Assembly (NCBI RefSeq): GCF_029784155.1
Contig: NC_073693.1
Span: 227,387,161 to 227,451,160 of the forward strand
Reading direction: 5' to 3'
Length of the DNA: 64,000 nt
Source of the DNA: Uranotaenia lowii
Lineage: Eukaryota; Arthropoda; Insecta; Diptera; Culicidae
A program made the position numbers and the translations under genes. Positions within the stretch are counted from its first letter, which is position 1; each line of letters opens with the position of its first letter. This document shows, in pieces, positions 12,464 through 23,280 of this stretch. The notes under the pieces were generated by a model. It saw only the letters and a program-made list of their open reading frames with translations, was not told where the DNA came from and made no database searches.

Positions 12464-13165
12464 CATACGATAAATAATTGTGTTGAATATTTTTTTTTAT
12501 TTTTGCGTCCAAAACGAATTTTTTATTTTTATCTAAAAATTTATCTAAAAAAATTTATCTAAAAAAAATCATAGAGATTTTCCGAAACCTTAAAAACCAT
12601 TAAAATCGGCTGTTAAGTTTTCATGAAAAAAAAACTTTTTTTTCTTTTTTTTCGATTTTTTTTGGCCAGGATATTGCCCAGATTTTTGGTGGACAATTTC
12701 TCATTCAAATGCCTGGATTTTGACAGGTTCTTAGATAATATTGCCAGGATTTGTCCGACCCAAATATGTGCTGGAAAAATTCTGGCAACCTTAACTTAAG
12801 AGGAGTCATTCAAAGTTGAAAATATCTTAGGAAACGATATGTTTTGATTTAGTTGTATAAATTGGCTGCTTTATTACTTTAATGTGGATCCATCTTTACA
12901 AAATCATCATCAAATTAATGCTCATCCATTTTGTGAATTTTGGGAAATTTATATTTAACCAAAAAGCAGTGTTCATGTATGATGGCTCATTTATAAGACT
13001 TGGAACTCTTGTAACACTACATCAATCTTCACTCGGATATCTCCTGTCAAATCGAGGGGCAGATTCCTTACACCAGCGGTTTTGATTTTTTTGGGATCTA
13101 AGGCCCAAATTTTCCCACTGTGCGCCCCCTCAAGCTAAATAAAGATTATAAATTTAGAATTGTAT
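12464..13165. other. AT-rich stretch without recognised gene
   Basis: It contains poly(T)-rich runs and, near 12665-12790, GCCAGGATATTGCC / CTGGCAACC words that resemble MITE debris. No paired termini could be fixed. Confidence 0.3.
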
Positions 13166-13174
13166 ACTAGACAT

Positions 13175-13364
13175 AGGGCTTGTGATATAGCTCAGTTGGC
13201 AAGTCTGTTGTCTCATGAGCCGATGTCCGCGAGTTCGAGCCCAAGAGTAAACTTCGAACACAGTTGTACCCGAAAATTTTTTTCAATAACTATCCGCCAA
13301 TTGTAACGTTGATAAAGTCGCGAATGCCATAAAGATGGTAAAACGACTATAATCGAAAAAAAAA
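13175..13364 (+). mobile_element. tRNA-derived SINE, copy 1
   Basis: The head is tRNA-like, with an A box (TAGCTCAGTTGG, about 13188-13199) and a B box (GAGTTCGAGCC), followed by a conserved body and an A-rich tail. A 9-bp duplication ACTAGACAT flanks it at 13166-13174 and 13365-13373. A second copy with the same head, body and tail lies at 37715-37907, so this is a dispersed family and not a tRNA gene. RNA polymerase III transcription from the internal promoter is expected from family knowledge; mobilisation would need a LINE. Confidence 0.85.
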
Positions 13365-13373
13365 ACTAGACAT

Positions 13374-14289
13374 CAATGAATCTCTCTCAAATTTCAGACG
13401 AGTTGGAAGCTAAAATAATCAATGTCTAGAAATTGAAAATTTGGTATTTGTTTTGGGAAATTCGAGTTTAATATGGTTTGTGATTAAACTTTTGCCAAAG
13501 TTATGAAATTTGCTGAAACTTTTCGGTCTTGAACGGAGGAATCTGAGGAAATATATGGAAAAAAAAATTAATAATAAATTGAAAGAAATATAATAAATAA
13601 AATGTTTTTATTAATCAATATTTTCGGATTAGTCTACACATCTTAATATTTTGTAATAACTGTTTTGAATCAAATTAAAAGCAATATTTTTTTTCATTTT
13701 TAACTTCTTTAGTTGGAGCATAAACCCACGCATTTTTTGAGTTCATCGAAAAGCTGCTTACAACAAGTTCAAGTTGAAAAAAGCGTATTCTTTATTTTTA
13801 TATTACCTAATACCGGTTATGGAAAAAGAGCTTGGCATTGCCATCACAAATCGAAAGTTAAAAAATCAATTGGTTTGTTTTGCCAATATTGAGTGGAAAA
13901 TTTGCCCAAAAAAAAAAAATTCAGAAAATCGAAGCCGCAGACTGTTGCACCGGAAATAATACTATCCTATGTCAAATGATCACAGAAACTCAAATCCGCC
14001 GTCAAATTTGGCTGGAGCCATCTCAGTGATGTGTTATTTCACCTTACCTACCCGGAGAGAGCTTTAAACTCATTGCAATTTTTTATAATGAGCTTTACCG
14101 TTTTTAATATAAATCTTGTGAAAGGAACCATTAACAGAAAAGATGGTCTAATAAAGTGAACTGTTTCGCCACCTTTTACTCCTATGTAGATTATGATATC
14201 TTATTGAATAATTTCTGTATATCTCACTTGAATGTTGATTAATTTTAACATAAATAACATCAAATTGCATCTTAAGAAAGCAAGGCCTC
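13374..14289. other. AT-rich stretch without recognised gene
   Basis: No repeat pair, RNA gene or convincing coding region was seen. Confidence 0.4.
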
Positions 14290-15298
14290 ATATCTCATGT
14301 ATCATGTCTCATGTTTCATGTCTCATGTCTCATGTTTCATGTCTCATGTCACATGTCACATGTCTCATGTCTCATGTCTCATGTCTCATGTCTCATGTCT
14401 CATGTCTCATGTCTCATCTCTCATGTCTCATGTCTCATATCTCTTGTCGCTTGTATCTTGTCTCATGTCTCTTGTCACTTGTCTCTTGTCTCTTGTCTCT
14501 TGTCTCTTGTCTCTTGTCTCTTGTCTCTTGTCTCTTGTCTCTTGTCTCTTGTCTCTTGTCTCTTGTCTCTTGTCTCTTGTCTCTTGTCTCTTGTCTCTTG
14601 TCTCTTGTCTCTTGTCTCTTGTCCCTTGTCTCTTGTCTCTTGTCTCTTGTCTCTTGTCTCTTGTCTCTTGTCTCTTGTCTCTTGTCTCTTGTCTCTTGTC
14701 TCTTGTCTCTTGTCTCTTGTCTCTTGTCTCTTGTCTCTTGTCTCTTGTCTCTTGTCTCTTGTCTCTTGTCTCTTGTCTCTTGTCTCTTGTCTCTTGTCTC
14801 TTGTCTCTTGTCTCTTGTCTCTTGTCTCTTGTCTCTTGTCTCTTGTCTCTTGTCTCTTGTCTCTTGTCTCTTGTCTCTTGTCTCTTGTCTCTTGTCTCTT
14901 GTCTCTTGTCTCTTGTCTCTTGTCTCTTGTCTCTTGTCTCTTGTCTCTTGTTTCTTGTCTCTTGTCTCTTGTCTCTTGTCTCTTGTCTCTTGTCTCTTGT
15001 CTCTTGTCTCTTGTCTCTTGTCTCTTGTCTCTTGTCTCTTGTCTCTTGTCTCTTGTCTCTTGTCTCTTGTCTCTTGTCTCTTGTCTCTTGTCTCTTGTCT
15101 CTTGTCTCTTGTCTCTTGTCTCTTGTCTCTTGTCTCTTGTCTCTTGTCTCTTGTCTCTTGTCTCTTGTCTCTTGTCTCTTGTCTCTTGTCTCTTGTCTCT
15201 TGTCTCTTGTCTCTTGTCTCTTGTCTCTTGTCTCTTGTCTCTTGTCTCTTGTCTCTTGTCTCTTGTCTCTTGTCTCTTGTCTCTTGTCTCTTGTCTCA
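14290..15298. repeat. 7-bp satellite (TCTCATG grading into TCTCTTG)
   Basis: About 144 head-to-tail 7-bp units. The first part (to about 14470) is mostly TCTCATG with substitutions; the rest is almost pure TCTCTTG, with rare variants TCCCTTG near 14621 and TTTCTTG near 14951. Since 7 is not a multiple of 3 and the unit has no stop, all three forward frames and one reverse frame are open for over 300 codons; these frames are artefacts of the repeat. A degenerate relative appears near 30190-30720. Confidence 0.95.
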
Positions 15299-16799
15299 GG
15301 TCTCAAAAAGATTCCAAGTGTTTCCCTTTGAAAAGAGCTTAGAACATTTACCCTCAAATACTTACTCTCCGAAAACCGCTTAAAAAACAATAGCGTTGAT
15401 TCCCGGAAACCGCCTTAATAAAGCCATGTAAAAAAACGCGCAGATAAAATCCGCTTAAAAACCTTACTGTACACTCAAAAAATATTTAATTTCAGTATGG
15501 ACTTGAAATAGATTTTGTTAGAAAAACTTTTTTCCCTTAAATATGCACAAAATTAATTTATGAACAACTTGTAGGCATTATTACTATACGCCTTAGTAAT
15601 CGGCTGTGGTATATTAGATCCCTATGAAGTTTTTTCAATTGGTCCAAAAAAGGTGAACAGCTTCATAAGAACGGTTATACCAGATTGGAAAAATGCTAAA
15701 TCTCAAGATAGGAATCTATCTATCTAAATATATGAAAGTGATCTTCCTTGACTTAGCATACATATATTGAACAGGGGACATATTACAATAGATCAACTAA
15801 CTGGTCGAAAAGATAGGTACCCAAAAAGGAAAAAAAATCCGCCTTAGACAAAGAAATTCATCAAATTTTGAGATGGCGTTTATTAAAAAAAATGAGTTTT
15901 AGCTTTTAAAACGTATTTTTTTCAGTGCAGAATTTTAAAATATGTTTTGTCAATATTTTTTTCTTCTTAAAATTCAATCATTTTTCAAAACTCTTCCGTA
16001 GACCCTATTTGTGTGAAAATCGTAATTTTAGAACTCAAAATTTTCATAAAAAAATGGCCTAAAAAATTTGCCCTTTTCTAATGTTAGTCTAGATATATTT
16101 TAGGAATGTTAAGTATGGCAAGAGCCTTAACTACGTGAGGACTATACACACACACAGTTTCATTCAATTTTTAGAGGGTCATGTCAGATACTGTGTCGAG
16201 TTGGATTTAAATCCGTCAATAAAGATACATTATAAAAAAAAACTATTTTTCATTCAAGCCTCCAAAAAGCCCATTATCACGTTTTTCGTATTTTGTCCTC
16301 TTTGCACTCCAGGAATGCTAAAGGATTTTAAAATTCGAATAAGTTATTCAACGTTAAATTGACAAAAAATCACTGGTATACAATTTGAATAAGATCCTCA
16401 GCTAGCAATGTCCGCGAAATCCTATGACAGTTTTTAATTTTCCATAAACAAGCAATTTCGAATAAATTATTTTTAGTAGTTTGAAACAGTGAAAATTATT
16501 GCCATTTCATTTATTTTTTTTTATTGCACAATCAGCTTCAAAAGATTTCTTTTCAGTTCCAGCAAAAACCCAAATTCAATAACCTCATCCAAGAATTTTC
16601 TTCGGATATTCACATACAATCCGAACCAACAAATCGTAAAACTTATGGTCTTAAATCGACAAAACTTTTTCCCGCAACATGATAGTTTTCCAGTATAAAG
16701 CTGTAAACATATTTGCAGTCTATCTTCGAGAAAAAAAGAATCTGCTGAAAGGAGAAATCCTATCTACATAGCGCACACACACGAGGCGTATACGCAAAT
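15299..16799. other. AT-rich stretch without recognised gene
   Basis: No coding motif, RNA gene or repeat boundary was recognised; frames are short. Confidence 0.4.
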
Positions 16800-17310
16800 A
16801 AATGTGACTCCAATTACCCATAAATCAGGGCCCCGAAAATCCGGCGTCATCGACTGGTTTCAAAAGACCATCTCACTCAGGGCCCCCGATGGTGCCATTA
16901 GTTAGTCCATTAAATCGGCAGCAGAAATCAATGCAATACTGGCTAATAAATGCCATAAATATGATAGGAAATAATGGCTCAACAAAAGGAAAACCCCCTG
17001 CCGCGATTCGAAAACCGGGGGAAAATTCCGAATTTATTCTTCTGCTAGCTGGCAAAACGGAAATGTAATGACGACGGCTTGGACCGAACGTATTGACAAG
17101 AGCTGTTCGCATTCGACTCTCTCTTTTTTTTATTCTTACTTCCTTCAAACGGGATCTACGGGTTGTGAAAACCAGGAAACGGGTATCGGGAATAAAATGA
17201 CTACATTTATTTATGCTTCCGGCCAAGGAATGTGTCTGTTACAGCACACGTCCTACCCGGGCGAGCGCAAGACGAGTGTTTTTGCCAAAATATCCGGACA
17301 TGAATGAAGG
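16800..17310. other. GC-richer unique-looking non-coding island
   Basis: Sequence complexity rises relative to the flanks and no repeat relatives occur in the window. Homeodomain-type words (CCATAAAT, AATAAATG, CCATTAAA) cluster near 16905-16990. Overlapping short frames on both strands lack protein motifs. It is a candidate regulatory segment, not a gene. Confidence 0.3.
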
Positions 17311-18560
17311 AGCGCATAAAAATTCCGAGCAACAAATGCGAATCGGAAAAGGGGAAACGCCATCGTAAAAGTGTGTTATAATATTAAGTGTCCTTTATAG
17401 AGTACATAGAGAGCAAAAAAAAAAAACTGCCAAATATTTGAAATGCTGAAGACATACATTTGTAAAGGGGCATCGATGCAGGACGTAGATTGTATCACCT
17501 CTGATGGATGTCTGAATAAACAAAACAGTTGAAATAAGCTGATGACAAAAACATGAAAAGTAATGCCTCCAAAGGCATATTTTACCCATTTTGTGTAAAG
17601 TGACTCATCGGCTAATCGAAAATATAAGTAAGTGCAATGCAATCAGTACGATTCAATTATAATTTTTGGAGATTTCCCGAATATGCGGACATCCAGATAT
17701 AAAAAATATCCCGATTTAATAACTTTGACTGTAGATTGTAGCCTTTCTTACAGGCTGTTTTATTTTTTTTTTTAAGAATTTCAAACGCAGTTAATCCAAA
17801 ATGTATATTTTTAAGTAATCATAATTTTTACAGAAATAGCGTAATAAGTAACTTATTGTTGGTTTTTGAATGGCTGGATCCTGGAATATCCTGTATGAGC
17901 TCGTTTATTAAAAAAAATCAATTGAAATAAATATATTCTTAATGTACCGCCATCCGGGGCAACATGCAAAACTTTTCAACTTAAACGGCTTCTAAAAAAC
18001 TTATGTTCACTTTAAATTTAATCCAAGCCCTTACACATCAAAAGTTTTAAGTTTGATGGGACAGCAAATTAGCGTAGTCAGAAAAAATAATGGTTTCCTT
18101 GGTTATTTTGAATTTTCAAAAAACATGTGATTTTCACCCTCTTTAGAAAATGGGGTAGCCTGCAACAAACTTTGTTTTTGAAGAAAAATCTTTTGAAAAC
18201 GTATGAAAATTTAGAGATTTTGATTAATTTGCGATTCTTTAAATTACATTACGCATGAAAACACCAATTGCAGCTATTTTTTGTTCTGTAAAAATTAATT
18301 TTCTCTTCTCTTTTTTTCAGAAAATAAGATTCTTGCATACATTTAGGAGTAAAACTAAACTACAAAAAATTCTACTTGCTGAAATCTAAAAAATAAGCAT
18401 ATGGAAACAAAATTTTCAAGATATGTTTTTTTTTATTTGCATTGTGTTGCATTTTACCCCAGACAGGAAAATGAATTATAAAAATATTTAGTTTAAAAAA
18501 TTGAGGGATGGTTCAACAAGTATTTTTACACCAACAGTATTGGTATAGGACTATAAAAGC
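17311..18560. other. AT-rich stretch without recognised gene
   Basis: Only short frames and homopolymer runs are seen. The right edge holds the pre-insertion target of the retroposon at 18583. Confidence 0.4.
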
Positions 18561-18582
18561 AATATAAAGTTGTGTAAGTTTG

Positions 18583-20261
18583 CCCGTACCCTAGGCTGTA
18601 ATGGGTCACGGCGACGGCGTGCATTACTGTGTTTATGGAAGTTGAAGGTTTGGAAACAGACTCTAAACTAACATAAACCTGAGAGGGCGGTTGCACGTAG
18701 CCTTATTCGATATGAGATCATAGAAAATAAATTAAAAGGTGATTCAATATCGTATACTTTTTCTTTGATGATCCATGTTGATAAGGTGAATGGGAGTTGA
18801 AACACTTGCCCTCCCTTCCGTTGGACAACAACAGCATTGCGCAGTGGAAATATCACAATTTGTTGTTTTAATGTTGATATTTCCACTTTTCCATTATGCG
18901 CAAGTTAGATTAGAATAGACAGTATTGTAAATGAATGATAACTGCCAAAATTAGATAGGCAATTTAATTGTACAAGAATTAGATGGATGAGGATGTTAAC
19001 AATTGGCATGGTTAGGTATTCAATGTTCAATGTGCTACTAGGCAAGGTAAAGTAACAGTTTCCTTCTCCCCAATGCTCTAGTAAGTGTGCATTTGCGGTT
19101 TATGAATTTCGAAGGCTTATTCTTAAATCAAGCATTTTACAAGAACTAGAGGCTTATTGGATTAAGGTGCTGTTTAGATAGTTTTCTGTCAAAAATATTT
19201 CCTTTGCGTTTCAAAACTTTTTGATAGAATTGTCTATTTTTTGGTTAGGTACGAAATTCAAATAATGAAGTAAAAGATAGATGATAGCACAGCAAAATAA
19301 TATTGGAGATTTATAAATAGGAGTGTAATTTATTTCACCCGAAAAATATTGAAGAAAGTTGTTCTGTGAAGTTGTAAATGTTCGAGATTTTAGAAGAACA
19401 GCATAGTTCTTTCTCGTTTTAATACTTTTTTTTATTGTAGTTCGATCTTATAGCATGATTAGGTTTGAAATTCAAATAAGGAATGTAGAAGATAGAAGGT
19501 ATGATTCTGATAAACAAGAACCTACTCGTCCAGGAAAATAATATCGGGGTTTTAAAAATTGACATTCATTTTAACCAAACCAAAGATTGAGGAAAGTTGT
19601 TTGAGAAGTTGTTCAAAATTAGCAATGAGGTTTTAGAAGAACAGCATCGCCATTTGCATTATGGTTTAAATCCTGTTATTTTGATAAGTCAATGATAGTA
19701 CAAAAGATATTGAACATGCAATTCATAATTGTATCTCTATATTATTTTTTAATTTCCAAAACATTTGGTACAATTATTATTTGTGTTTAGCGAAATTCTA
19801 TTAATTGCTGCATTGAGAGATAGCTTCTTATCTAGATGTTTTGTTCTGAATTCGGAAAATATGTTTTTTTAGTCAATCTAAAACGATAATAAATTCAAAA
19901 TTATTGCATCGAGTAAGGTTAGGTGGCAGGTAGGGATAACTCAACTACGGTAAGATAGTGAACCCTTCTGACAATGATATCGAGACGTAAGCATATGATA
20001 ACTTTTGCTACCATACTGTTACTGCTCGGTTGAATTGAAGGTTGGGTTAACTCGAAGCTCATGTAGGGCCCAATTGTCCCAGTCCGTCGAGCACTATCTT
20101 AACGCTTCCCTAAACTGGTGCTTCAGAACCCTCGGGCTCTGTTGCCGCTATCCTACTCTAAGCTATTCTACTCTCATGTAAATTTTCCTCTTCTGTCCCC
20201 CGATCTGTTTTTCCTTTCCGGGTCAGCCAGGTAGCTCATAAACCCATACAAAAAAAAAAAA
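18583..20261 (+). mobile_element. Non-coding poly(A) retroposon with 22-bp TSD
   Basis: An exact 22-bp duplication (starting AATATAAAGTTGTG) flanks it at 18561-18582 and 20262-20283, and the right end is a 12-13 base A tract. These are hallmarks of LINE-type target-primed insertion. The 1.68-kb body has no frame over about 72 codons and no RT motifs. Two imperfect internal repeats of about 180 bp (about 19250-19430 and 19463-19650) share AAATTCAAATAA, GAAAGTTGTT and a TTTTAGAAGAACAGCAT block. The final 300 bases are GC-richer, like a LINE 3' UTR. It may be a non-autonomous LINE derivative or a retrocopy of a long non-coding RNA. Confidence 0.7.
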
Positions 20262-20283
20262 AATATAAAGTTGTGTAAGTTTG

Positions 20284-20819
20284 TAGGTGATATCGGTAAG
20301 TCAATTCGTCATACTGGGTGAAGTTTTTTGCGGCATCGAACAATGTTCAAGTTTGTACATTTATTGCTTGATTTTTTAAATTTTATTTGAAAATCGAAAA
20401 CTTTAAAAAACTAGCTTTAGACGTGAAAAATTGTGTCATCATCATTTTGTAATCATTTAACAATTATTTTATTTCATTACCATCAATTAAAAATTCAATA
20501 AGTAGGTACTGTGATATATGAATGTTGCATTTAAACCCACTTTTGCATGTTGCGCTGTTTAACGATACTCTTTTTTTATAAATCACACCCTATGATAAAC
20601 CCGAAATAATCAAAATTAAAAACTCAAGAAAAGAATTTTAAAAAAATTTCCCAACCATGTGCTTCAAATAATTCAACGTTTGCTCTGAGAACCTCCGAAG
20701 TGAAGAAAGCGAGGCTATAAATATTAAAATTGAGTGGGATTTTGTGTGCATCTCACCAACTCCAATGCAAAACCAGCTGCACTTCTGAAACTTTTGAAAA
20801 TAATGCAAAATTGGCCATT
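20284..20819. other. AT-rich stretch without recognised gene
   Basis: Nothing recognisable beyond AT-rich DNA. Confidence 0.4.
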
Positions 20820-21817
20820 TTTGTAAACTGGTCAAATTTTGTCAATCATTTCAAGTGGTAAAAATGTGCAAATAATTTAAGTTTGACGAAATTTGCCAAA
20901 AAGATTGTTTTGACAAAATGGACACATTTGATTATTAATATTATTTTAGATTATTTGAAACCATTTAACGACCCGGGCTATTCGGGTTTATAGGACAAAT
21001 TTGATAAAAATGCCAGAAATGGCAAAAATTACCAAACTTACAAAACATGTAAATTGAAAAAAAAAGTTTTAAAAAATTTACTTAGTTAACATAAATTACA
21101 AGATTGACTCAATTGACCAGATTGACAGACTTAACCAAATTTCTTTCATAAACCCAATTGAAAAAACACTTACAAAAATGAAGAAATTAGTTTAAATGAT
21201 AATTAAAGAAATAAATATAAGAAGAACTAACTAAGAAGAAATAACTGACAAAATTTAAAAAAAAATCACAAAAAATGCAAAAACGATCAAACTGATAAAT
21301 TGTCAAAAATAACAAAGTAGACAAAACTTGTAATATTGAGAAAAAATTACCAAACTGATAAAATCGGTTAAATTTATAAATTGGCCATTATTGACCAAAT
21401 TGACAAATTGGTGAAGTTCACAAAAATGCCAATATTTGCCAAATTTCCATTAATGACAAAGAGGACAAAATTGACAGAAATCGCTAATTTGGCATTTAAT
21501 GGCATAAATCATGTAACTGACAATAATGACAACAAAGGCAAAAATCAAAAAAAAGAATTGACCAAATAGACATTCAAAAAATTAAAAATCACAAAATTGA
21601 CATAATGGACAAAACTAACAAAATTGATAAAATAAATTGACAAAATTGATAAAATATAACTTGACAATATTGATGGAATTCACAATATTTGCCGATATAC
21701 TTATATTTAAAATTTTGTAAATGTTTTCAATATTTTCACTTTTGTCAATTTTGTCAATTTTATTCTTCATTTTCATTTTTTGATAAATTGATGAATTTGT
21801 CAATTTTGAAAATGTTT

Positions 21818-21883
<66 letters not shown>

Positions 21884-21888
21884 TTGTC
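20820..21888. repeat. Degenerate TTGACAAAATT-type tract with 57-T run
   Basis: Variants of AAATTGACAAA/TTTGTCAATTT recur at irregular spacing throughout, and the orientation switches near 21700 from the GACAAA strand to the GTCAATTTT strand. It ends in an uninterrupted run of 57 T at 21822-21878. The same word family resumes at 29785-30000, so the LINE between them inserted into this tract. Confidence 0.6.
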
Positions 21889-22480
21889 CAAGATCGTCAC
21901 GTACTATTGGTATAGTTAACCAAGTGGTGATATCGGTCCGCGCTTAAATTCGTTATTTCGGTTGAAAAACGTTTGCGTTTTAAGTCGCTTTATATCGAAA
22001 GTGCATATCGGAACTCGAAGTGTATCTGGAAGTGATAGCTGTTTGCAAAGTGCATCGTGCAAGGCTAATAATAGACTATTTAATTTGCCGTGGCTAGTGA
22101 CACAAGCTGTGTATTGTTTTGCTCGCTGATTTCACCACAAGCCAACTAGAAAGCAGCTGCGTGCAACATTGTGTGCAAGCAAAGCTTGCTTGGCTCAAAT
22201 TCAAGCCCTCTAGTTGCGAGCGAAACAGTTTCACCTACAGCAGTGACTCTTTGACGCCAGTGAGCCACCTGCTGTTAAGCGGAGGAACTTCAATCAGCTA
22301 CTAAACGTAGCCTACTTTAAGGCGCATTGCATTTCGTCGTGTGCATCCCGAGCTTGCTTGCACCTTTTGGACGTCTTGGGCAAGTCTCGTTGGGAGAAGG
22401 GTAAAACGTCCCTACTTCAGGTTGTACCTTGAACGCTTGGCCGAAGTAGTGTTTAAAAAAGGTTAAAGCGTAGTCGTTAC

Positions 22481-22581
22481 CCGCCTCGGCGGAAACGCAG
22501 ATCCGATCACCTGGACCTTTAACCCTTGGGTGAATCGAAGATAGTCGAGGTCAAAGGGTAGACGTTACTCACTTCGGTGAG
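22481..22581 (+). promoter_or_regulatory. Paired hairpins in LINE 5' UTR
   Basis: Two related segments of the form CGTTAC-hairpin-AACGCA lie 87 bases apart. The first hairpin is CCGCCTCGGCGG at 22481-22492. The second is CTCACTTCGGTGAG at 22568-22581, a 5-bp stem closed by a TTCG tetraloop. The hairpin sequences differ while pairing is kept, which suggests that structure matters. They could belong to an internal promoter or a translation-control element. Confidence 0.4.
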
Positions 22582-22671
22582 AACGCACTGACATTTCATT
22601 CCTGCTCTCGTGGAAAAAAAAAATCCTGTTCTGAGGTTTAATCACAAGCTCTCTCAAGCCAGGCAGCCGGC

Positions 22672-23280
22672 ATGGCTGCAAAAACTTCCCCTTCAGGGGT
22701 AGCAACTACAGCAGACCCACCCGACAAAAACGACCGCACTCTTCCGGAATTCATGGATAAAAATGGCATGTTTGGAAAACTTATAGTACTTTCCTTAAGC
22801 CCAGCTGATGAAAAACAACCCTTGCCGAAAAACCCTTTCCTTATCAGCAAATCCATTGACCAATCAATAGGAAAAATCGATGCTGCTTATACGGAAAATA
22901 ATGGTACGAAGTATGTCATCAAAACACGTAGTGAAAAACTTGCCACTAAACTGATTCAGATGACAGAGTTGATTGATGGAACAAAAGTTAAGGTCATCCC
23001 TCATCCCGTTCTCAACATTTGCCGTTGCGTGATAAGTTGTAAGGAAGCAATAGATCTGACCGAAGAGGAATTTGAAACTGAACTGAAAGGGCAAGGAATA
23101 CTTAAAGTTCGTCGGATTACTCGTACGGAAAATAAAAAACGAGTCAATACCCCGACAGTCGTGTTAACAATTTCAGGAACAGTTATTCCTAGAGAAGTTC
23201 GGGTGGGTATCATCAACTGCAGAACGCGCATATTCTACCCTTCCCCGTTAGTCTGCTACCAGTGCTGCTCCTATGGACAC
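22672..23280 (+). pseudogene. LINE ORF1 protein, N-terminal part (split)
   Basis: This is the first 203 codons of the LINE nucleic-acid-binding protein, from the ATG that follows the 5' UTR. It has an RRM-like domain of the I-element ORF1 type (charged EEEFETEL segment, then VRRITR) and ends inside the first zinc knuckle (CYQCCSYGH). The frame stops at once in the inserted foldback element (TAG at 23281). The insert plus one 8-bp target copy is 1825 bp, so the frame resumes on the far side. Family role: binds LINE RNA and forms the RNP. In this copy the protein would be truncated within the zinc-finger region. Confidence 0.8.

Noticed and set aside
13175..13364. tRNA gene call from A and B boxes
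   Set aside because: The tRNA-like head continues into a body and A tail, is flanked by a TSD and is present twice; it is a SINE.
14290..15298. CRISPR-like array or telomeric repeat
   Set aside because: There are no spacers, the unit is 7 bp, and the context is an insect-like chromosome interior; dipteran telomeres are not known to use this unit.
14232..15390. Four long frames encoding (LLSLVSC)n or (RDKRQET)n
   Set aside because: They arise because a stop-free 7-bp unit repeats; no start context, complexity or codon signal supports a gene.
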